Shown here: positions 13,336-23,202 of the stretch, piece after piece | Layout of the letters: each line of letters opens with the position of its first letter | How positions within the stretch are numbered: the first letter of the stretch is position 1 | Origin: Pseudomonas sp. S09G 359 | GTDB lineage: Bacteria > Pseudomonadota > Gammaproteobacteria > Pseudomonadales > Pseudomonadaceae | Assembly: GCF_002843605.1 (NCBI RefSeq) | Contig: NZ_CP025263.1 | Coordinates: forward strand, 5,547,501-5,611,500 | Direction: 5' to 3' | Length of the DNA: 64,000 nt | The notes under the pieces: generated by a model | The model's input: only the letters and a program-made list of their open reading frames with translations | The model's database searches: none | What the model was told of the DNA's origin: nothing | Translations under genes and position numbers: made by a program

Positions 13336-16300
13336 ATGCTTGCTCCCTCCCAAACGTCGATGCAGCGTACCTCGATCCAGCCCCCGGCCCTACCTCCCGC
13401 CCCCCCAACACCCGTCGTCAACACCAGCCAACCAGGCCTGTTGCCCGACTCGCCAGGAATACCACCGGAGCAACGCTCAGCACTCGCAGACCATTTCAAC
13501 GTGAGCGATCAGCAAGCATTCTTCATTCAACACGACTCCCTCACGTACGCGATGCAACGGCTGCAGAACCAACAGCCGAACTTCAAGGATTTCCTACTGC
13601 AGCAAATGGCCACAATGTTTGCCGACCAGCCCCATCTCAAACCAACAGAGTTGACCTTCAAGCGCTGGATCAAATTGAGTGATGGCGGTATGAAAACAAT
13701 CTCTGAACAGCCTCTTCTGGATGCACTGGAGAAAACGATTGCGCAATTGCAGAGCAATCCGGGGAAGCGTACTGACGAAGGCCCCGACATCCTGTCAGGC
13801 GTATTCAGCCAAGGCACATCCAGCCAAGAGCCGATACTCATCGACACAACGTATTCGTTAAACGTCATTGCCGAGCGCATCACCACGCAATATCCCCGAA
13901 CGTCACAAGCCTTCTGGACAACACCACGCCCCTCCAGCCTAAAACAGGGGATAATAAAGGCGCCACAGGACGAGCTATTGACCCTGCACAAGCGCCAACT
14001 CTCGACATTAGCGGCACTGCGCGCAAGCGACGGTACCCTGAGCCCGACAGGTAAACAACTGATCGACACGGCACTGCAATACCCAACCCTCGCTGAACGC
14101 GAGAAGGTCTTTGCCGATGGAGCCCGTCCTGGTGTGTATCCGCTCACCCTGGATGACGGTACCGAACGCGGTGCTTTACTCGCGGGCACCTTTCTCATCA
14201 CCCAGACTGACGGGGCCTTCGCCACTTCGCCGACCTGGCCCAAAGGCAGATCCCTGGCGCTTAACGATGCCAATGGCCCGGTCGTGCTGTATACACCCGG
14301 TGAAGGATTCGAAGAGTTCGCAACCCCCGCTCAGGCGCGCGAAACGTTGGCGCAACGCCTGGATCAAGGCGGAACAGGCGCCGACCTGCTGTTGCAGACA
14401 CTACCGCTATCGTTGCAAAACCGGTCCAACCCACCTACCGGGGACGACCTGATGCTCAGCGCCGAGCCTTTGGCAGGAGATGTTCTTGCCGAAGGAATAC
14501 CTGCAATGCTCAGGCGTCAGCAGGCCGAAATCAACGCGGGCTTTGCTAGTACATCTACCGAGTCCAACCGCCCATTACATCAGACCATTGACGACGCGGC
14601 CGACTGGTCCTACCTGCTTGACGGCAGCAATGCGATGCAGGCACGCAACCAGAAACTGGCTGACAGCCTGCAACCCGAGTGGCTGAAAAATCTCACTCCC
14701 GCCCAGGAAATGCTTTTTGAGCAACTCGACAGCGCCGAAGCCAAAAGCGCGAACCGGTTGGTCCCGCTGCTTGAGGCAATCCCCTCCCTGGCCGCCTTCG
14801 CCCGAGACCAGATGAACGCGGCGATAAAACAGCAGTATCCAACGGCAGAGGTGGATGCCGATCAGTTGATCGTCCAGGCGCAAACCAAGAGCCGCATTCA
14901 TACCGGCCGCCCAGGGCTGGCTCAGTCGTCCTTCGAAAAAAACACACGCCTGTCGCTGACCGATCTTGCCCTGAAAAACCCCACCGAGTTCGCCGCCGGC
15001 GAAACCGCCAAATTTACACTGACAAGCCTGAATCTGCCGCTGATCGACAAGCTGGGCAAACCCATACTGGACGCCGATGGCAACCCCGTGGTCCTGGACA
15101 CCGACCAGCTCAAGGCAATGGTCAACAGGGCGGATGTGGGCGGTGAGTACACCCGCCTGCTGAAGAATCAGCTGGCGCCGGACGCTGTGTCAGGGGCCGC
15201 GGGTGACAGGCGCGTCGCGTGGAATGCGAGCCAGACTGACCAGATGCATAAAGAGGCTTTTCTCGCGGAGCTGAATCCTTCTGCCTACACGGCGGAAGCG
15301 AAAGAGGACAAGACATCCAAACGCGCAGTGCAATGGGTAGCGGCTGTGCTGGACTACCCGGACCCGCGCACCCGTCCAACCGTCGACGGCGAAACCATCG
15401 TCGCCCATGCCCTCCTCCAGCGTGGCTTGCCTGTGCAGGGCGTGATGGTCATTGGTAACAACAAGGACCCAGAGCGGGTGCTGTACACACCCAATGCACC
15501 AGACGGTGTGACCTTTCGAGAAATGGCGGACCAGAAAGCACTCAACCTCCTGCTGGAAAAAAACCAATGGAAACTCTATACCGCGAACCGAAAGTCGCCC
15601 GTCGATAAAGATGATGTGGCCAAAGCAATGGACGCACTCAAAGCGCAGGGCACCGATTTCGGCAAGAACCCAGTCGGCGCCATCAACACGCTCGTCCAGG
15701 CCCTCAAGCTCACGGGGGACGCCACTACCCTCGCGCCCATGACGGGCAATTTCCAAGACGCGTTATACCAACAACAGGTACAGCTGCTGGTCGATAAAGC
15801 CGACCACCAGTCAGTCAGCAGCGCAGAAGTAGCAGCGCAATCGACCACCAACAAGATCCAGTTCGGCATTGAAGTCGCTACGATATTCCTGGACCTGCTG
15901 CCGGTGCTCGGCAAAGGCGCGTCCACAGCAGTCCGGTTAGGAAAAGCCGGAGTAACGGCTCTGCGCGCAAACGCAAGATCCCTGCCCAAACTGATCAAGC
16001 AGCCAGCACTTGGGCGTGCGATCTATGCTGATTTTGCGACGTCGGCGACGGGCATCCCATTGATTCGCACTTCGCCGCTGCGACCGCTGGCCAAGCCTCG
16101 CCTGCCCATAACCCCAGAGCTGCCTGCGAGCGCACCTCCGGTGGCAGGCTCGACCCGCGTTCCGTCCTCAGGTGCGAGCCGTGACCTGAGTCGCTACACC
16201 GTGTCGGATTCGTTGATCGAGGGACGACCGCTGAGGCCGGACGGCACCTACAACGTCGGCGACAATTGGTATGTGCGCTTTACCGACAGCACTGGACTGA

Positions 16301-17298
16301 ACAAGGTGTATCAGATCGACTCAGCGTTTCACGCGCGCAGCGGACGGGTCAATATCGTGAATCCCAATGCCTCGCCGACAGCCCCCAAGGGCAATAAAAT
16401 AGTGGCATCTGTGCAATCCGCAGGAAACGGTGAATGGCGGCTGAATGAACTACCGGGCGGAGACCCGACAGGCAAAGGGTTACCCACGACCGAGTATTTC
16501 AGCCGCAGCAACGGCCGCCTGATCGAGGCCGATTTCACCCCACGAACACTTCCGGTGGCCAGGAGTTGGTTCAGGCGGGACGCACAGCGCTTCTATCACA
16601 ACATGGTCGCAGAGGGCCAAATGCCGCCGCGCCCGCCTCAGCTGACGCTTGCGGCCGACGCATCGCCTGCCGATCTCTTGCGTGAAGCCTATAAAACCAA
16701 CGACGTTGTCGTGCTGGGCGAGTTGCACAACGAAATCGTCAGTTTTCAGTTGATCAAAGAGCATATGCAGACCCTCAAAGAGGCCGGTGTCACCACGCTC
16801 TATCTTGAAAACGTCGAAACCAACGCCGCAGGCCACGTCGTCGATGCGGGCATGGGCAGTGGCCGGCCGCAGGGCGCGTCACCCACACTCTCGGAACTGT
16901 CTGAGCTTGCGCGTGAAAACGGTATAACGATAAAAGCACTTGAGCATCGCTACCTGACCCGGCGATCAGATATGCCAGGTTTCTACAATGACGTCGGAGA
17001 CAACGCGAAGGGGATTACGCGCCTGCAGGAGTTCAACTACTACGCGACTCGTGTTCTGCAAAACCGCAAGCCCGGCGAGAAAGTACTCGCCCTGGTGGGC
17101 AGGTCCCATATGAACACGTCTCGCAATGTTCCAGGCCTGGCTGAACTCAATGGCGGTATGGGGATAGGCGTGTACCCGGCGACAACCTCCAACCGGAGTA
17201 TGATCACCCGCGCTCCCTCAATACCGAGAGATCCCGGGAGGAGCGTAACGGACAGCCTTACCGCCGGGGACTACCAGATTTTCCATAAAGTCACCTGA
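13336..17298 (+). CDS. Large toxin-like protein with C-terminal TIKI/ChaN-like domain
   Basis: A 1,320-residue protein without signal peptide. The first 900 residues resemble the long helical N-terminal region of Pseudomonas dermonecrotic-toxin-type effectors. Residues about 850-940 contain amphipathic helices (FGIEVATIFLDLLPVLGKG) that may contact membrane. From about residue 1110 the sequence reads DVVVLGELHNE (G1128, E1129, H1131), IKEHMQTL, TLYLENVET, and ends with LALVGRSHMNTS (H1258). This GExH ... GxxH arrangement fits the TIKI/TraB/ChaN/EreA superfamily, to which Pasteurella multocida toxin has also been linked. Secretion route, target and immunity are unknown. It is a single gene; the start has only a weak ribosome site. 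Confidence 0.7.
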   Translation: MLAPSQTSMQRTSIQPPALPPAPPTPVVNTSQPGLLPDSPGIPPEQRSALADHFNVSDQQAFFIQHDSLTYAMQRLQNQQPNFKDFLLQQMATMFADQPHLKPTELTFKRWIKLSDGGMKTISEQPLLDALEKTIAQLQSNPGKRTDEGPDILSGVFSQGTSSQEPILIDTTYSLNVIAERITTQYPRTSQAFWTTPRPSSLKQGIIKAPQDELLTLHKRQLSTLAALRASDGTLSPTGKQLIDTALQYPTLAEREKVFADGARPGVYPLTLDDGTERGALLAGTFLITQTDGAFATSPTWPKGRSLALNDANGPVVLYTPGEGFEEFATPAQARETLAQRLDQGGTGADLLLQTLPLSLQNRSNPPTGDDLMLSAEPLAGDVLAEGIPAMLRRQQAEINAGFASTSTESNRPLHQTIDDAADWSYLLDGSNAMQARNQKLADSLQPEWLKNLTPAQEMLFEQLDSAEAKSANRLVPLLEAIPSLAAFARDQMNAAIKQQYPTAEVDADQLIVQAQTKSRIHTGRPGLAQSSFEKNTRLSLTDLALKNPTEFAAGETAKFTLTSLNLPLIDKLGKPILDADGNPVVLDTDQLKAMVNRADVGGEYTRLLKNQLAPDAVSGAAGDRRVAWNASQTDQMHKEAFLAELNPSAYTAEAKEDKTSKRAVQWVAAVLDYPDPRTRPTVDGETIVAHALLQRGLPVQGVMVIGNNKDPERVLYTPNAPDGVTFREMADQKALNLLLEKNQWKLYTANRKSPVDKDDVAKAMDALKAQGTDFGKNPVGAINTLVQALKLTGDATTLAPMTGNFQDALYQQQVQLLVDKADHQSVSSAEVAAQSTTNKIQFGIEVATIFLDLLPVLGKGASTAVRLGKAGVTALRANARSLPKLIKQPALGRAIYADFATSATGIPLIRTSPLRPLAKPRLPITPELPASAPPVAGSTRVPSSGASRDLSRYTVSDSLIEGRPLRPDGTYNVGDNWYVRFTDSTGLNKVYQIDSAFHARSGRVNIVNPNASPTAPKGNKIVASVQSAGNGEWRLNELPGGDPTGKGLPTTEYFSRSNGRLIEADFTPRTLPVARSWFRRDAQRFYHNMVAEGQMPPRPPQLTLAADASPADLLREAYKTNDVVVLGELHNEIVSFQLIKEHMQTLKEAGVTTLYLENVETNAAGHVVDAGMGSGRPQGASPTLSELSELARENGITIKALEHRYLTRRSDMPGFYNDVGDNAKGITRLQEFNYYATRVLQNRKPGEKVLALVGRSHMNTSRNVPGLAELNGGMGIGVYPATTSNRSMITRAPSIPRDPGRSVTDSLTAGDYQIFHKVT

Positions 17299-17696
17299 AG
17301 GCTCCGGTTACGCAATGGTGAATGCATCATCATTGCGTACGTCCAATGCGAAATCGCACTCATGACACCTGCCCCTTCTAAATTGCACAGCTCTGGATAC
17401 CGCCGCAAAAAAATCAATGAAGTCAGGGATAAACCACAATAAATAGCTATAAAATTCAATTTATGAAGAAATCCTATCAATTTTTTCAGACCACTTGCCA
17501 TCTCCCCTGCCCACGATTAGGGTTGAGCTTATGAAAACCTCTCACACCCTCATTCAGCTCCGCCAGCACCGCAGCCTGTGCCTCGTCAGCGCACGACTGC
17601 CAGGCTGAATCGATCTGCCTCGCCCCAAGCTTTCTACCCAAAAACAGTTTCACGGCAGGCCGCCTTTTCTCGGCCCCTACAACAAAGGATTTCCCG
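17299..17696. other. leuA upstream region with possible leader peptide
   Basis: A 398-bp AT-richer gap. A short reading frame at 17531-17608 encodes [20 protein letters not shown] then ARLPG, with five leucines in 25 residues, about 90 bp before leuA. It could be an attenuation leader, but I see no convincing terminator/antiterminator pair. A TATAAA-like box lies at 17448. Nothing else is recognised. Confidence 0.3.
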
Positions 17697-19376
17697 ATGA
17701 GCATGCTCAAAGACCCGTCTTCGAAGTACCGCGCGTTCCCGACCATCGACATCCCGGACCGCACCTGGCCGTCGAAGACCATCACCGAAGCGCCGATCTG
17801 GTGCAGCTCCGACCTGCGTGATGGCAACCAGTCGCTGATCGAGCCAATGGACGCGGTTAAAAAGCTGCGCTTCTGGAAGACCCTGGTCGCCGTCGGCGTG
17901 AAGGAAATCGAAGCCTCGTTCCCGGCCGCTTCGCAAACCGACTTCGACTTCGTGCGCACCTTGATCGAAGACAACCACATCCCCGAGGACACCACCATCC
18001 AGGTGCTGACCCAGGGCCGTGAAGACTTGATCGCACGCACCTTCGAATCCCTGCGCGGCGCCAAAAAGGCCATCGTGCACTTGTACAACGCCACGTCGCC
18101 GTCGTTCCGCCGCATCGTCTTCAACCAGGACAAGGAAGGCATCAAGGCCATCGCGGTCAACGCGGCCAAGCTGTTCGTCAAATATGCCGCCCAGCAGCCG
18201 GAAACCCAGTGGACGTTCGAATACTCGCCGGAGACGTTCAGCGCGACCGAGCTGGAGTTCGCCAAGGAAGTCTGTGACGCGGTGATCGAGGTGTGGAACC
18301 CGACGCCTGAGCACAAGATGATCCTCAACCTGCCCGCCACCGTCGAGTGCGCCACGCCGAACATCTATGCCGACCAGATCGAGTGGTTCGGTCGCCATAT
18401 CAACCGCCGCGACAGCGTGATCATCAGCCTGCACACCCACAACGACCGTGGCACCGGCGTAGCCGCCACGGAGCTGGGCCTGATGGCCGGTGCCGACCGT
18501 GTCGAAGGCTGCCTGTTCGGCAACGGCGAGCGTACCGGTAACGTCGACCTGGTCACTGTGGCCTTGAACATGTACACCCAGGGCCTCGACCCGCAGCTGG
18601 ACTTCTCCGACATCGACGGCGTGCGCAAAGTCGTCGAGGAGTGCAACCAGATCCAAGTGCACCCACGCCACCCGTACGTCGGCGACCTGGTGCACACCGC
18701 GTTCTCCGGCTCCCACCAGGACGCCATCCGCAAGGGCTTTACCCAGCAAAAAGCCGACGCCCTGTGGGAAGTGCCGTACTTGCCGATCGACCCGGCCGAC
18801 ATCGGCCGCAGCTACGAAGCAGTGATTCGGGTGAACAGCCAGTCGGGCAAAGGCGGTATCGCCTACCTGCTGGAGCAGGAATACGACATCAGCTTGCCGC
18901 GTCGCATGCAGATCGAATTCAGCCAGGTGGTACAGGCCGAAACCGACCGCGTGGGCCTGGAAATGACCGCACCGCAGATCTACGCCTTGCTGCAGCGTGA
19001 ATACTTACAAGCCAACACCCCGTACGCGCTGGTCAGCCATCGCCTGCAGGAAGAAAACGGCAACAGCTTTGTCGAGGTGGAAGTCTCGGGCAAGGGCCAG
19101 GGCGAAACCAACCTGCACTGGAAAGGCAAAGGCAACGGCGCGCTGGAAGCGCTGGTGGCGGGCCTGCCGATTGGTGTGGAGATCATGGACTACAACGAAC
19201 ATGCGATCGGTGCGGGCACCAACGCCAAGGCGGCTGCCTACATTGAGCTGCGTGTGAACGGCGAGCGTCCGGTGCATGGCGTGGGCATTGATGAAAACAT
19301 CACTACCGCGAGCTTCAAGGCGGTGTTCAGCGCGCTGAACCGCTCGTTGAGCCAGCAGGAAGCTAAAGCGGCGTAA
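17697..19376 (+). CDS. leuA: 2-isopropylmalate synthase
   Basis: The 559-residue enzyme condenses acetyl-CoA with 2-oxoisovalerate, the first step of leucine synthesis. The catalytic TIM barrel shows [15 protein letters not shown] and the metal-binding HTHNDRGTG; a C-terminal allosteric domain (from about residue 430, [13 protein letters not shown] ... [10 protein letters not shown]) mediates leucine inhibition. The length and SSDLRDGNQ form belong to the longer LeuA type common in Pseudomonas. It is a single gene followed by a strong terminator; possible regulation is described under the upstream region. Confidence 0.97.
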   Translation: MSMLKDPSSKYRAFPTIDIPDRTWPSKTITEAPIWCSSDLRDGNQSLIEPMDAVKKLRFWKTLVAVGVKEIEASFPAASQTDFDFVRTLIEDNHIPEDTTIQVLTQGREDLIARTFESLRGAKKAIVHLYNATSPSFRRIVFNQDKEGIKAIAVNAAKLFVKYAAQQPETQWTFEYSPETFSATELEFAKEVCDAVIEVWNPTPEHKMILNLPATVECATPNIYADQIEWFGRHINRRDSVIISLHTHNDRGTGVAATELGLMAGADRVEGCLFGNGERTGNVDLVTVALNMYTQGLDPQLDFSDIDGVRKVVEECNQIQVHPRHPYVGDLVHTAFSGSHQDAIRKGFTQQKADALWEVPYLPIDPADIGRSYEAVIRVNSQSGKGGIAYLLEQEYDISLPRRMQIEFSQVVQAETDRVGLEMTAPQIYALLQREYLQANTPYALVSHRLQEENGNSFVEVEVSGKGQGETNLHWKGKGNGALEALVAGLPIGVEIMDYNEHAIGAGTNAKAAAYIELRVNGERPVHGVGIDENITTASFKAVFSALNRSLSQQEAKAA

Positions 19377-19395
19377 CTGAGCGCTGAAATCTAAA

Positions 19396-19429
19396 AAGCC
19401 CTTGAGTGAGAACTCAGGGGCTTTTTTTT
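19396..19429 (+). terminator. Rho-independent terminator of leuA
   Basis: AAGCCCTTGAGT / ACTCAGGGGCTT form a long stem with a GAGA loop, followed by eight T residues, 20 bp after the leuA stop. Confidence 0.92.
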
Positions 19430-19460
19430 GGCTTGAGATGTGTGTTGCCTGTCAGGGCCT

Positions 19461-19527
19461 CATCGGGGGCAAGCCCCCTCCCACACTTGGAATGCATTCC
19501 CCTGTGGGAGGGGGCTCGCCCCCGATA
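19461..19527. repeat. REP pair
   Basis: Inverted copies of ATCGGGGGCAAGCCCCCTCC separated by a short AT-rich spacer, between the 3' ends of leuA and yafV. One copy has a single change (GGCTCGCC). Confidence 0.9.
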
Positions 19528-19535
19528 GCGGTCTA

Positions 19536-20327
19536 TCAGACAAACTGAAAACTATCTGCATCCAGGTTCGCTGGAAACTTGCTGCGATAGGCTGCCAGCT
19601 CCGCCGCATCCAGGCAGACCTGAAACACCCCATCCGCCTCCCCCGCACTCAGCAGGGTCTCTCCCTGGAAATCCAGCACCTGGCTGTCACCGGTGTAGGC
19701 AAAGCCCTTGCCATCCGTGCCCACGCGGTTAACCGCCGCGACATAACACAGGTTCTCGATCGCCCGCGCGGGCAACAGGCGGTTCCAGTGCTGGCGCCGC
19801 GCACCCGGCCAGTTGGCGGTATACAGCAGCAGGTCCGTATCCTGAGCATCGCGACTCCACACCGGGAAACGCAGGTCATAGCAAATCAGCGGGCGAATTC
19901 GCCAGCCCTTCAACTCGAACTGCACCTGGCGTTCGCCGGGGGTGTAGTGGTCGTGTTCGCCGGCCATGCGGAACAGATGGCGCTTGTCGTAATGCAGCAC
20001 CTCGCCGTCCGGTCGCGCCCACAGCAAGCGATTGCGGTGGCTGCCGTCGGCGGCCTGGATGATCACGCTGCCGGTGATCACCGCGTTGTACTGGGCCGCC
20101 TGGGCCAGGAGCCAGTGATGGGTCGGACCATTTTCCGGCTCGGCCAGGGTCGCCGACTCCATGGAAAACCCCGTGGTGAACATCTCCGGCAGCACGATCA
20201 GGTCGGCGCCCCTGGCCTGCTCCAGCAACAGTTCGAAATGCTCAAGGTTGGCCTGGCGGTCATGCCACGCCAGGTGGGTCTGGACCAGGGCGATATTCAG
20301 GTTCGGCAATGCACTCAGATCACGCAT
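19536..20327 (-). CDS. yafV: Nitrilase-family omega-amidase (YafV type)
   Basis: A 263-residue cytosolic amidase. The nitrilase catalytic triad is visible: Glu in VLPEMFTTGFS, Lys in YDKRHLFRMAGE and Cys in LICYDLRFPVWSR. Omega-amidases hydrolyse 2-oxoglutaramate or 2-oxosuccinamate, and YafV has been linked to the methionine salvage transamination product 2-oxo-4-methylthiobutyrate/oxoglutaramate cycle. The start MRDLSALPNLNIALVQTHL overlaps the end of the aminotransferase gene by 13 bp, which implies translational coupling and fits the proposed cycle. Confidence 0.88.
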   Translation of the reverse strand: MRDLSALPNLNIALVQTHLAWHDRQANLEHFELLLEQARGADLIVLPEMFTTGFSMESATLAEPENGPTHHWLLAQAAQYNAVITGSVIIQAADGSHRNRLLWARPDGEVLHYDKRHLFRMAGEHDHYTPGERQVQFELKGWRIRPLICYDLRFPVWSRDAQDTDLLLYTANWPGARRQHWNRLLPARAIENLCYVAAVNRVGTDGKGFAYTGDSQVLDFQGETLLSAGEADGVFQVCLDAAELAAYRSKFPANLDADSFQFV

Positions 20328-21463
20328 AGTTTTTCCGCTGCTTGTTGCAACGTCTCCTCGCGCTTGGCAAAGCACAGGCGCACCAGGCGCTGGCCTTGCG
20401 GTGGGTTCTGGTAGAACACCGACACCGGGATGGTCGCCACGCCATGCTCGCGGGTCATCCACAAGGACATGGCGACGTCATCCAGGTCCGGGCGAATCTG
20501 TGAGTAATCCACCAATTGGAAGTAAGTGCCGGTCACCCGGGTAAAGCTGAAACGAGACGGCGCCAGCAGGTCGCAGAACAGGTCGCGCTTGGCTTGATAG
20601 AACGCCGGCAGCTCATCAACGTGTTCCGGGTGGGCGGCCATAAAGTCGGCCAACGCGAACTGCAACGGCGTCACGCCGCAAAAATTCACGTATTGGTGCA
20701 CCTTGCGCAGCTCCGCGGTCAGTGCCGGCGGCGCGACCACGTAGCCGGTTTTCCAACCGGTGACGTGATAGGTCTTGCCGAAGGAGCTGACCACAAACGC
20801 ACGTTGATACAGTTCTTCATGCGCCAGCACGCTGACGTGGGGCACGCCATCAAATACCAGGTGTTCGTAGACCTCATCGCTGACCAGGTAGATATCGCGG
20901 TCGCGGATCAGCTCGGCCAGTTGATCCAGCTCGGCGCGGCTGATCAGCGCCCCGGTAGGGTTGTGTGGGGTGTTGAGGATGATCATCCGTGTGCGTGGCG
21001 ACAACGCGGCCTTGATCTTGTCGAAGTCCAGCGCAAAGCCTTGCAGGCTCAATTGCACATGCACGCAGCGGCCACCGGCCAACTCGACCGAGGGCTCGTA
21101 GCTGTCGTAGCTGGGGTCGAACACGATGACTTCATCGCCGCTGCGGATCACCGCCTGGATCGCGCAGAAGATCGCCGCCGTGGCGCCGGGCGTGATGGTG
21201 ACCTCGCTGTCCGGGTTGACCGTAGCGCCATAGCTGCGGGCGATCTTGGCCGCCACTTGCTGGCGCAGGGCCGGCAGGCCGGTCATCGGTGAATATTGGT
21301 TATGCCCGCTGGCAACGTGCCTGCCCACGGCATCGAGCAATGCCTGGGGGCCATTGAAGTCTGGAAAACCCTGGGACAGGTTGAGCGCGCCGGTTTCGGC
21401 GGCCAATTGAGACATGGTGGTGAAGATGGTGGTGCCGACATTCGGCAGCTTGCTGGTGATCAT
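20315..21463 (-). CDS. PLP-dependent aminotransferase, methionine aminotransferase type
   Basis: A 382-residue class I/II aminotransferase. The substrate-side glycine-rich motif NLSQGFPDF, the HNPTGALIS segment, the DEVYEHLVFDG motif and the PLP-binding Lys in SSFGKTYHVTGWKTGY are all present. This fits the YbdL/glutamine-phenylpyruvate (kynurenine) transaminase group, which transaminates methionine or glutamine. It is translationally coupled to the omega-amidase gene, so together they probably transaminate with glutamine and then remove the oxoglutaramate product. Start MITSKLPNVGTTIFTTM. Confidence 0.9.
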   Translation of the reverse strand: MITSKLPNVGTTIFTTMSQLAAETGALNLSQGFPDFNGPQALLDAVGRHVASGHNQYSPMTGLPALRQQVAAKIARSYGATVNPDSEVTITPGATAAIFCAIQAVIRSGDEVIVFDPSYDSYEPSVELAGGRCVHVQLSLQGFALDFDKIKAALSPRTRMIILNTPHNPTGALISRAELDQLAELIRDRDIYLVSDEVYEHLVFDGVPHVSVLAHEELYQRAFVVSSFGKTYHVTGWKTGYVVAPPALTAELRKVHQYVNFCGVTPLQFALADFMAAHPEHVDELPAFYQAKRDLFCDLLAPSRFSFTRVTGTYFQLVDYSQIRPDLDDVAMSLWMTREHGVATIPVSVFYQNPPQGQRLVRLCFAKREETLQQAAEKLCVI

Positions 21464-21543
21464 CGGAGGCCCCTGCAGGTGAGCCCCAAGTTTTAAGCTG
21501 CAAGCCACAGGCGGGTCAAGCGACAAACCATCGCACACAAAAA

Positions 21544-21562
21544 AGGGCTCCAAAGGAGCCCT
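21544..21562 (-). terminator. Rho-independent terminator of der
   Basis: AGGGCTCC / GGAGCCCT stem with an AAA loop. On the minus strand it is followed by TTTTTTG, 37 bp after the der stop. Confidence 0.9.
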
Positions 21563-21598
21563 CTCTTGCAGCGTGTAGCTTACAACTCAAAGCAGCGC

Positions 21599-23068
21599 TT
21601 ATTTCTTGTCGCGGCGCTTCTTGTCGGCTTTCTTGTGGTGAGTCATCAAACGACGCTTCTTGTTCACCTGACGGTCAGTCAGTGTGTTCTTGTTGCCTTC
21701 GTATGGGTTCTCGCCCCCCTTGAACTCGATGCGGATCGGCGTACCGACCAGCTTCAAGACACGGCGGTAGGTGTTTTCCAGGTAACGCACGTAGGACTTT
21801 GGCACCTTCTCGATCTGATTACCGTGGATCACGATAATCGGCGGGTTGGCACCACCCAAGTGGGCGTAACGCAGTTTGATCCGGCGGTTGTTGACCATCG
21901 GCGGGGCGTGCTCGCCCACCGCATCTTCCAGGATCTGGGTGAGGCGGTTGGTCGGCCAGCGGGTAACCGCAGACTTGAACGAGTTCTGTACGGACGCGTA
22001 GAGGTTGCCCACGCCGGTGCCATGCAGTGCCGAGATAAAGTGAATATCGGCGAACTCGACGAAGAACAAGCGACGCTGCAGCTCGATCTTGACGAAATCG
22101 CGCTCGCTCGGCGTCATGCCGTCCCACTTGTTGATCGCGATCACCAGGGCGCGACCGGCTTCCAGGGCAAAGCCCAGCAAGTTGAGGTCGTGGTCCACCA
22201 CGCCTTCGCGGGCGTCCATCACAAAGATCACCACGTTGGCGTCTTTGATCGCCTGCAGGGTTTTCACCACGGAGAATTTTTCAACTTCTTCGTGGATCTT
22301 GCCGCGCTTGCGCACACCGGCGGTGTCGATCAGCGTGTACTTCTCGTCGTTACGCTCGAACGGGATGTAGATGCTGTCGCGGGTGGTGCCCGGCTGGTCA
22401 TACACGATTACCCGGTCTTCACCGAGCATGCGGTTAACCAGGGTCGACTTGCCCACGTTAGGGCGGCCGATGATGGCGATCTTGATACCGTCTTTTTCGC
22501 TCGGGCCAGGAATGCGCTTGGCTTCCTCACCTTCGGCGACGATCTCTTCTTCGCCTTCTTCTTCCTCAGCGTCATCCTTCGGGAAGTCGCGCAGGGCGAT
22601 TTCCAGCATTTGGGTGATGCCGCGACCGTGAGCACCGGCGACCGGGATCGCGTCGCCCAGGCCCATCGGGCTGAATTCGGCACGGGCCGCTTCAGGATCG
22701 ATGTTGTCGATCTTGTTGGCGACCAGATAGGAACGCTTGTTGCGCTTGCGCAAGTGCTCGCCAATCATCTGGTCGGCAGCGGTGTAGCCCGCGCGGGCGT
22801 CTACCAGGAACAACACGACATCGGCTTCTTCGATAGCGAGCAGCGACTGCTCGGCCATCTTTTCGTCCATGCCATGCTCATCACCGGAGATACCCCCGGT
22901 GTCGACGATAATGTAGGAGCGCCCTTGCCACTTTGCCTCACCGTATTGGCGATCACGGGTCAGACCGGACAAGTCGCCGACAATGGCGTCGCGAGTCCTG
23001 GTCAGGCGGTTGAACAAGGTGGACTTGCCGACGTTAGGTCGGCCCACCAGGGCGATTACGGGAACCAT
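21599..23068 (-). CDS. der: Ribosome-associated GTPase Der (EngA)
   Basis: An essential 489-residue GTPase needed for maturation of the 50S subunit. It has two tandem G domains: the first with [16 protein letters not shown] at residues 8-23 and the second with [16 protein letters not shown] near residue 205, joined by an acidic linker ([13 protein letters not shown]). A C-terminal KH-like domain follows and ends in a Lys-rich tail ([13 protein letters not shown]). The start [12 protein letters not shown] matches the family. It is last gene of the yfgM-bamB-der group on the minus strand, 134 bp after bamB. Confidence 0.97.
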   Translation of the reverse strand: MVPVIALVGRPNVGKSTLFNRLTRTRDAIVGDLSGLTRDRQYGEAKWQGRSYIIVDTGGISGDEHGMDEKMAEQSLLAIEEADVVLFLVDARAGYTAADQMIGEHLRKRNKRSYLVANKIDNIDPEAARAEFSPMGLGDAIPVAGAHGRGITQMLEIALRDFPKDDAEEEEGEEEIVAEGEEAKRIPGPSEKDGIKIAIIGRPNVGKSTLVNRMLGEDRVIVYDQPGTTRDSIYIPFERNDEKYTLIDTAGVRKRGKIHEEVEKFSVVKTLQAIKDANVVIFVMDAREGVVDHDLNLLGFALEAGRALVIAINKWDGMTPSERDFVKIELQRRLFFVEFADIHFISALHGTGVGNLYASVQNSFKSAVTRWPTNRLTQILEDAVGEHAPPMVNNRRIKLRYAHLGGANPPIIVIHGNQIEKVPKSYVRYLENTYRRVLKLVGTPIRIEFKGGENPYEGNKNTLTDRQVNKKRRLMTHHKKADKKRRDKK

Positions 23069-23202
23069 GCGGCTCTCCACTTCGTTATTTCAGAAAATAC
23101 AAAAGCCGCTGCATGGCAGCGGCTGGTGCTCGGGGCAGCATATTCAAATGCCGCATGCCCCGCCGAAGCGGGGCCGCCTGGGTGTTACCCCAAGCATAGT
23201 TC

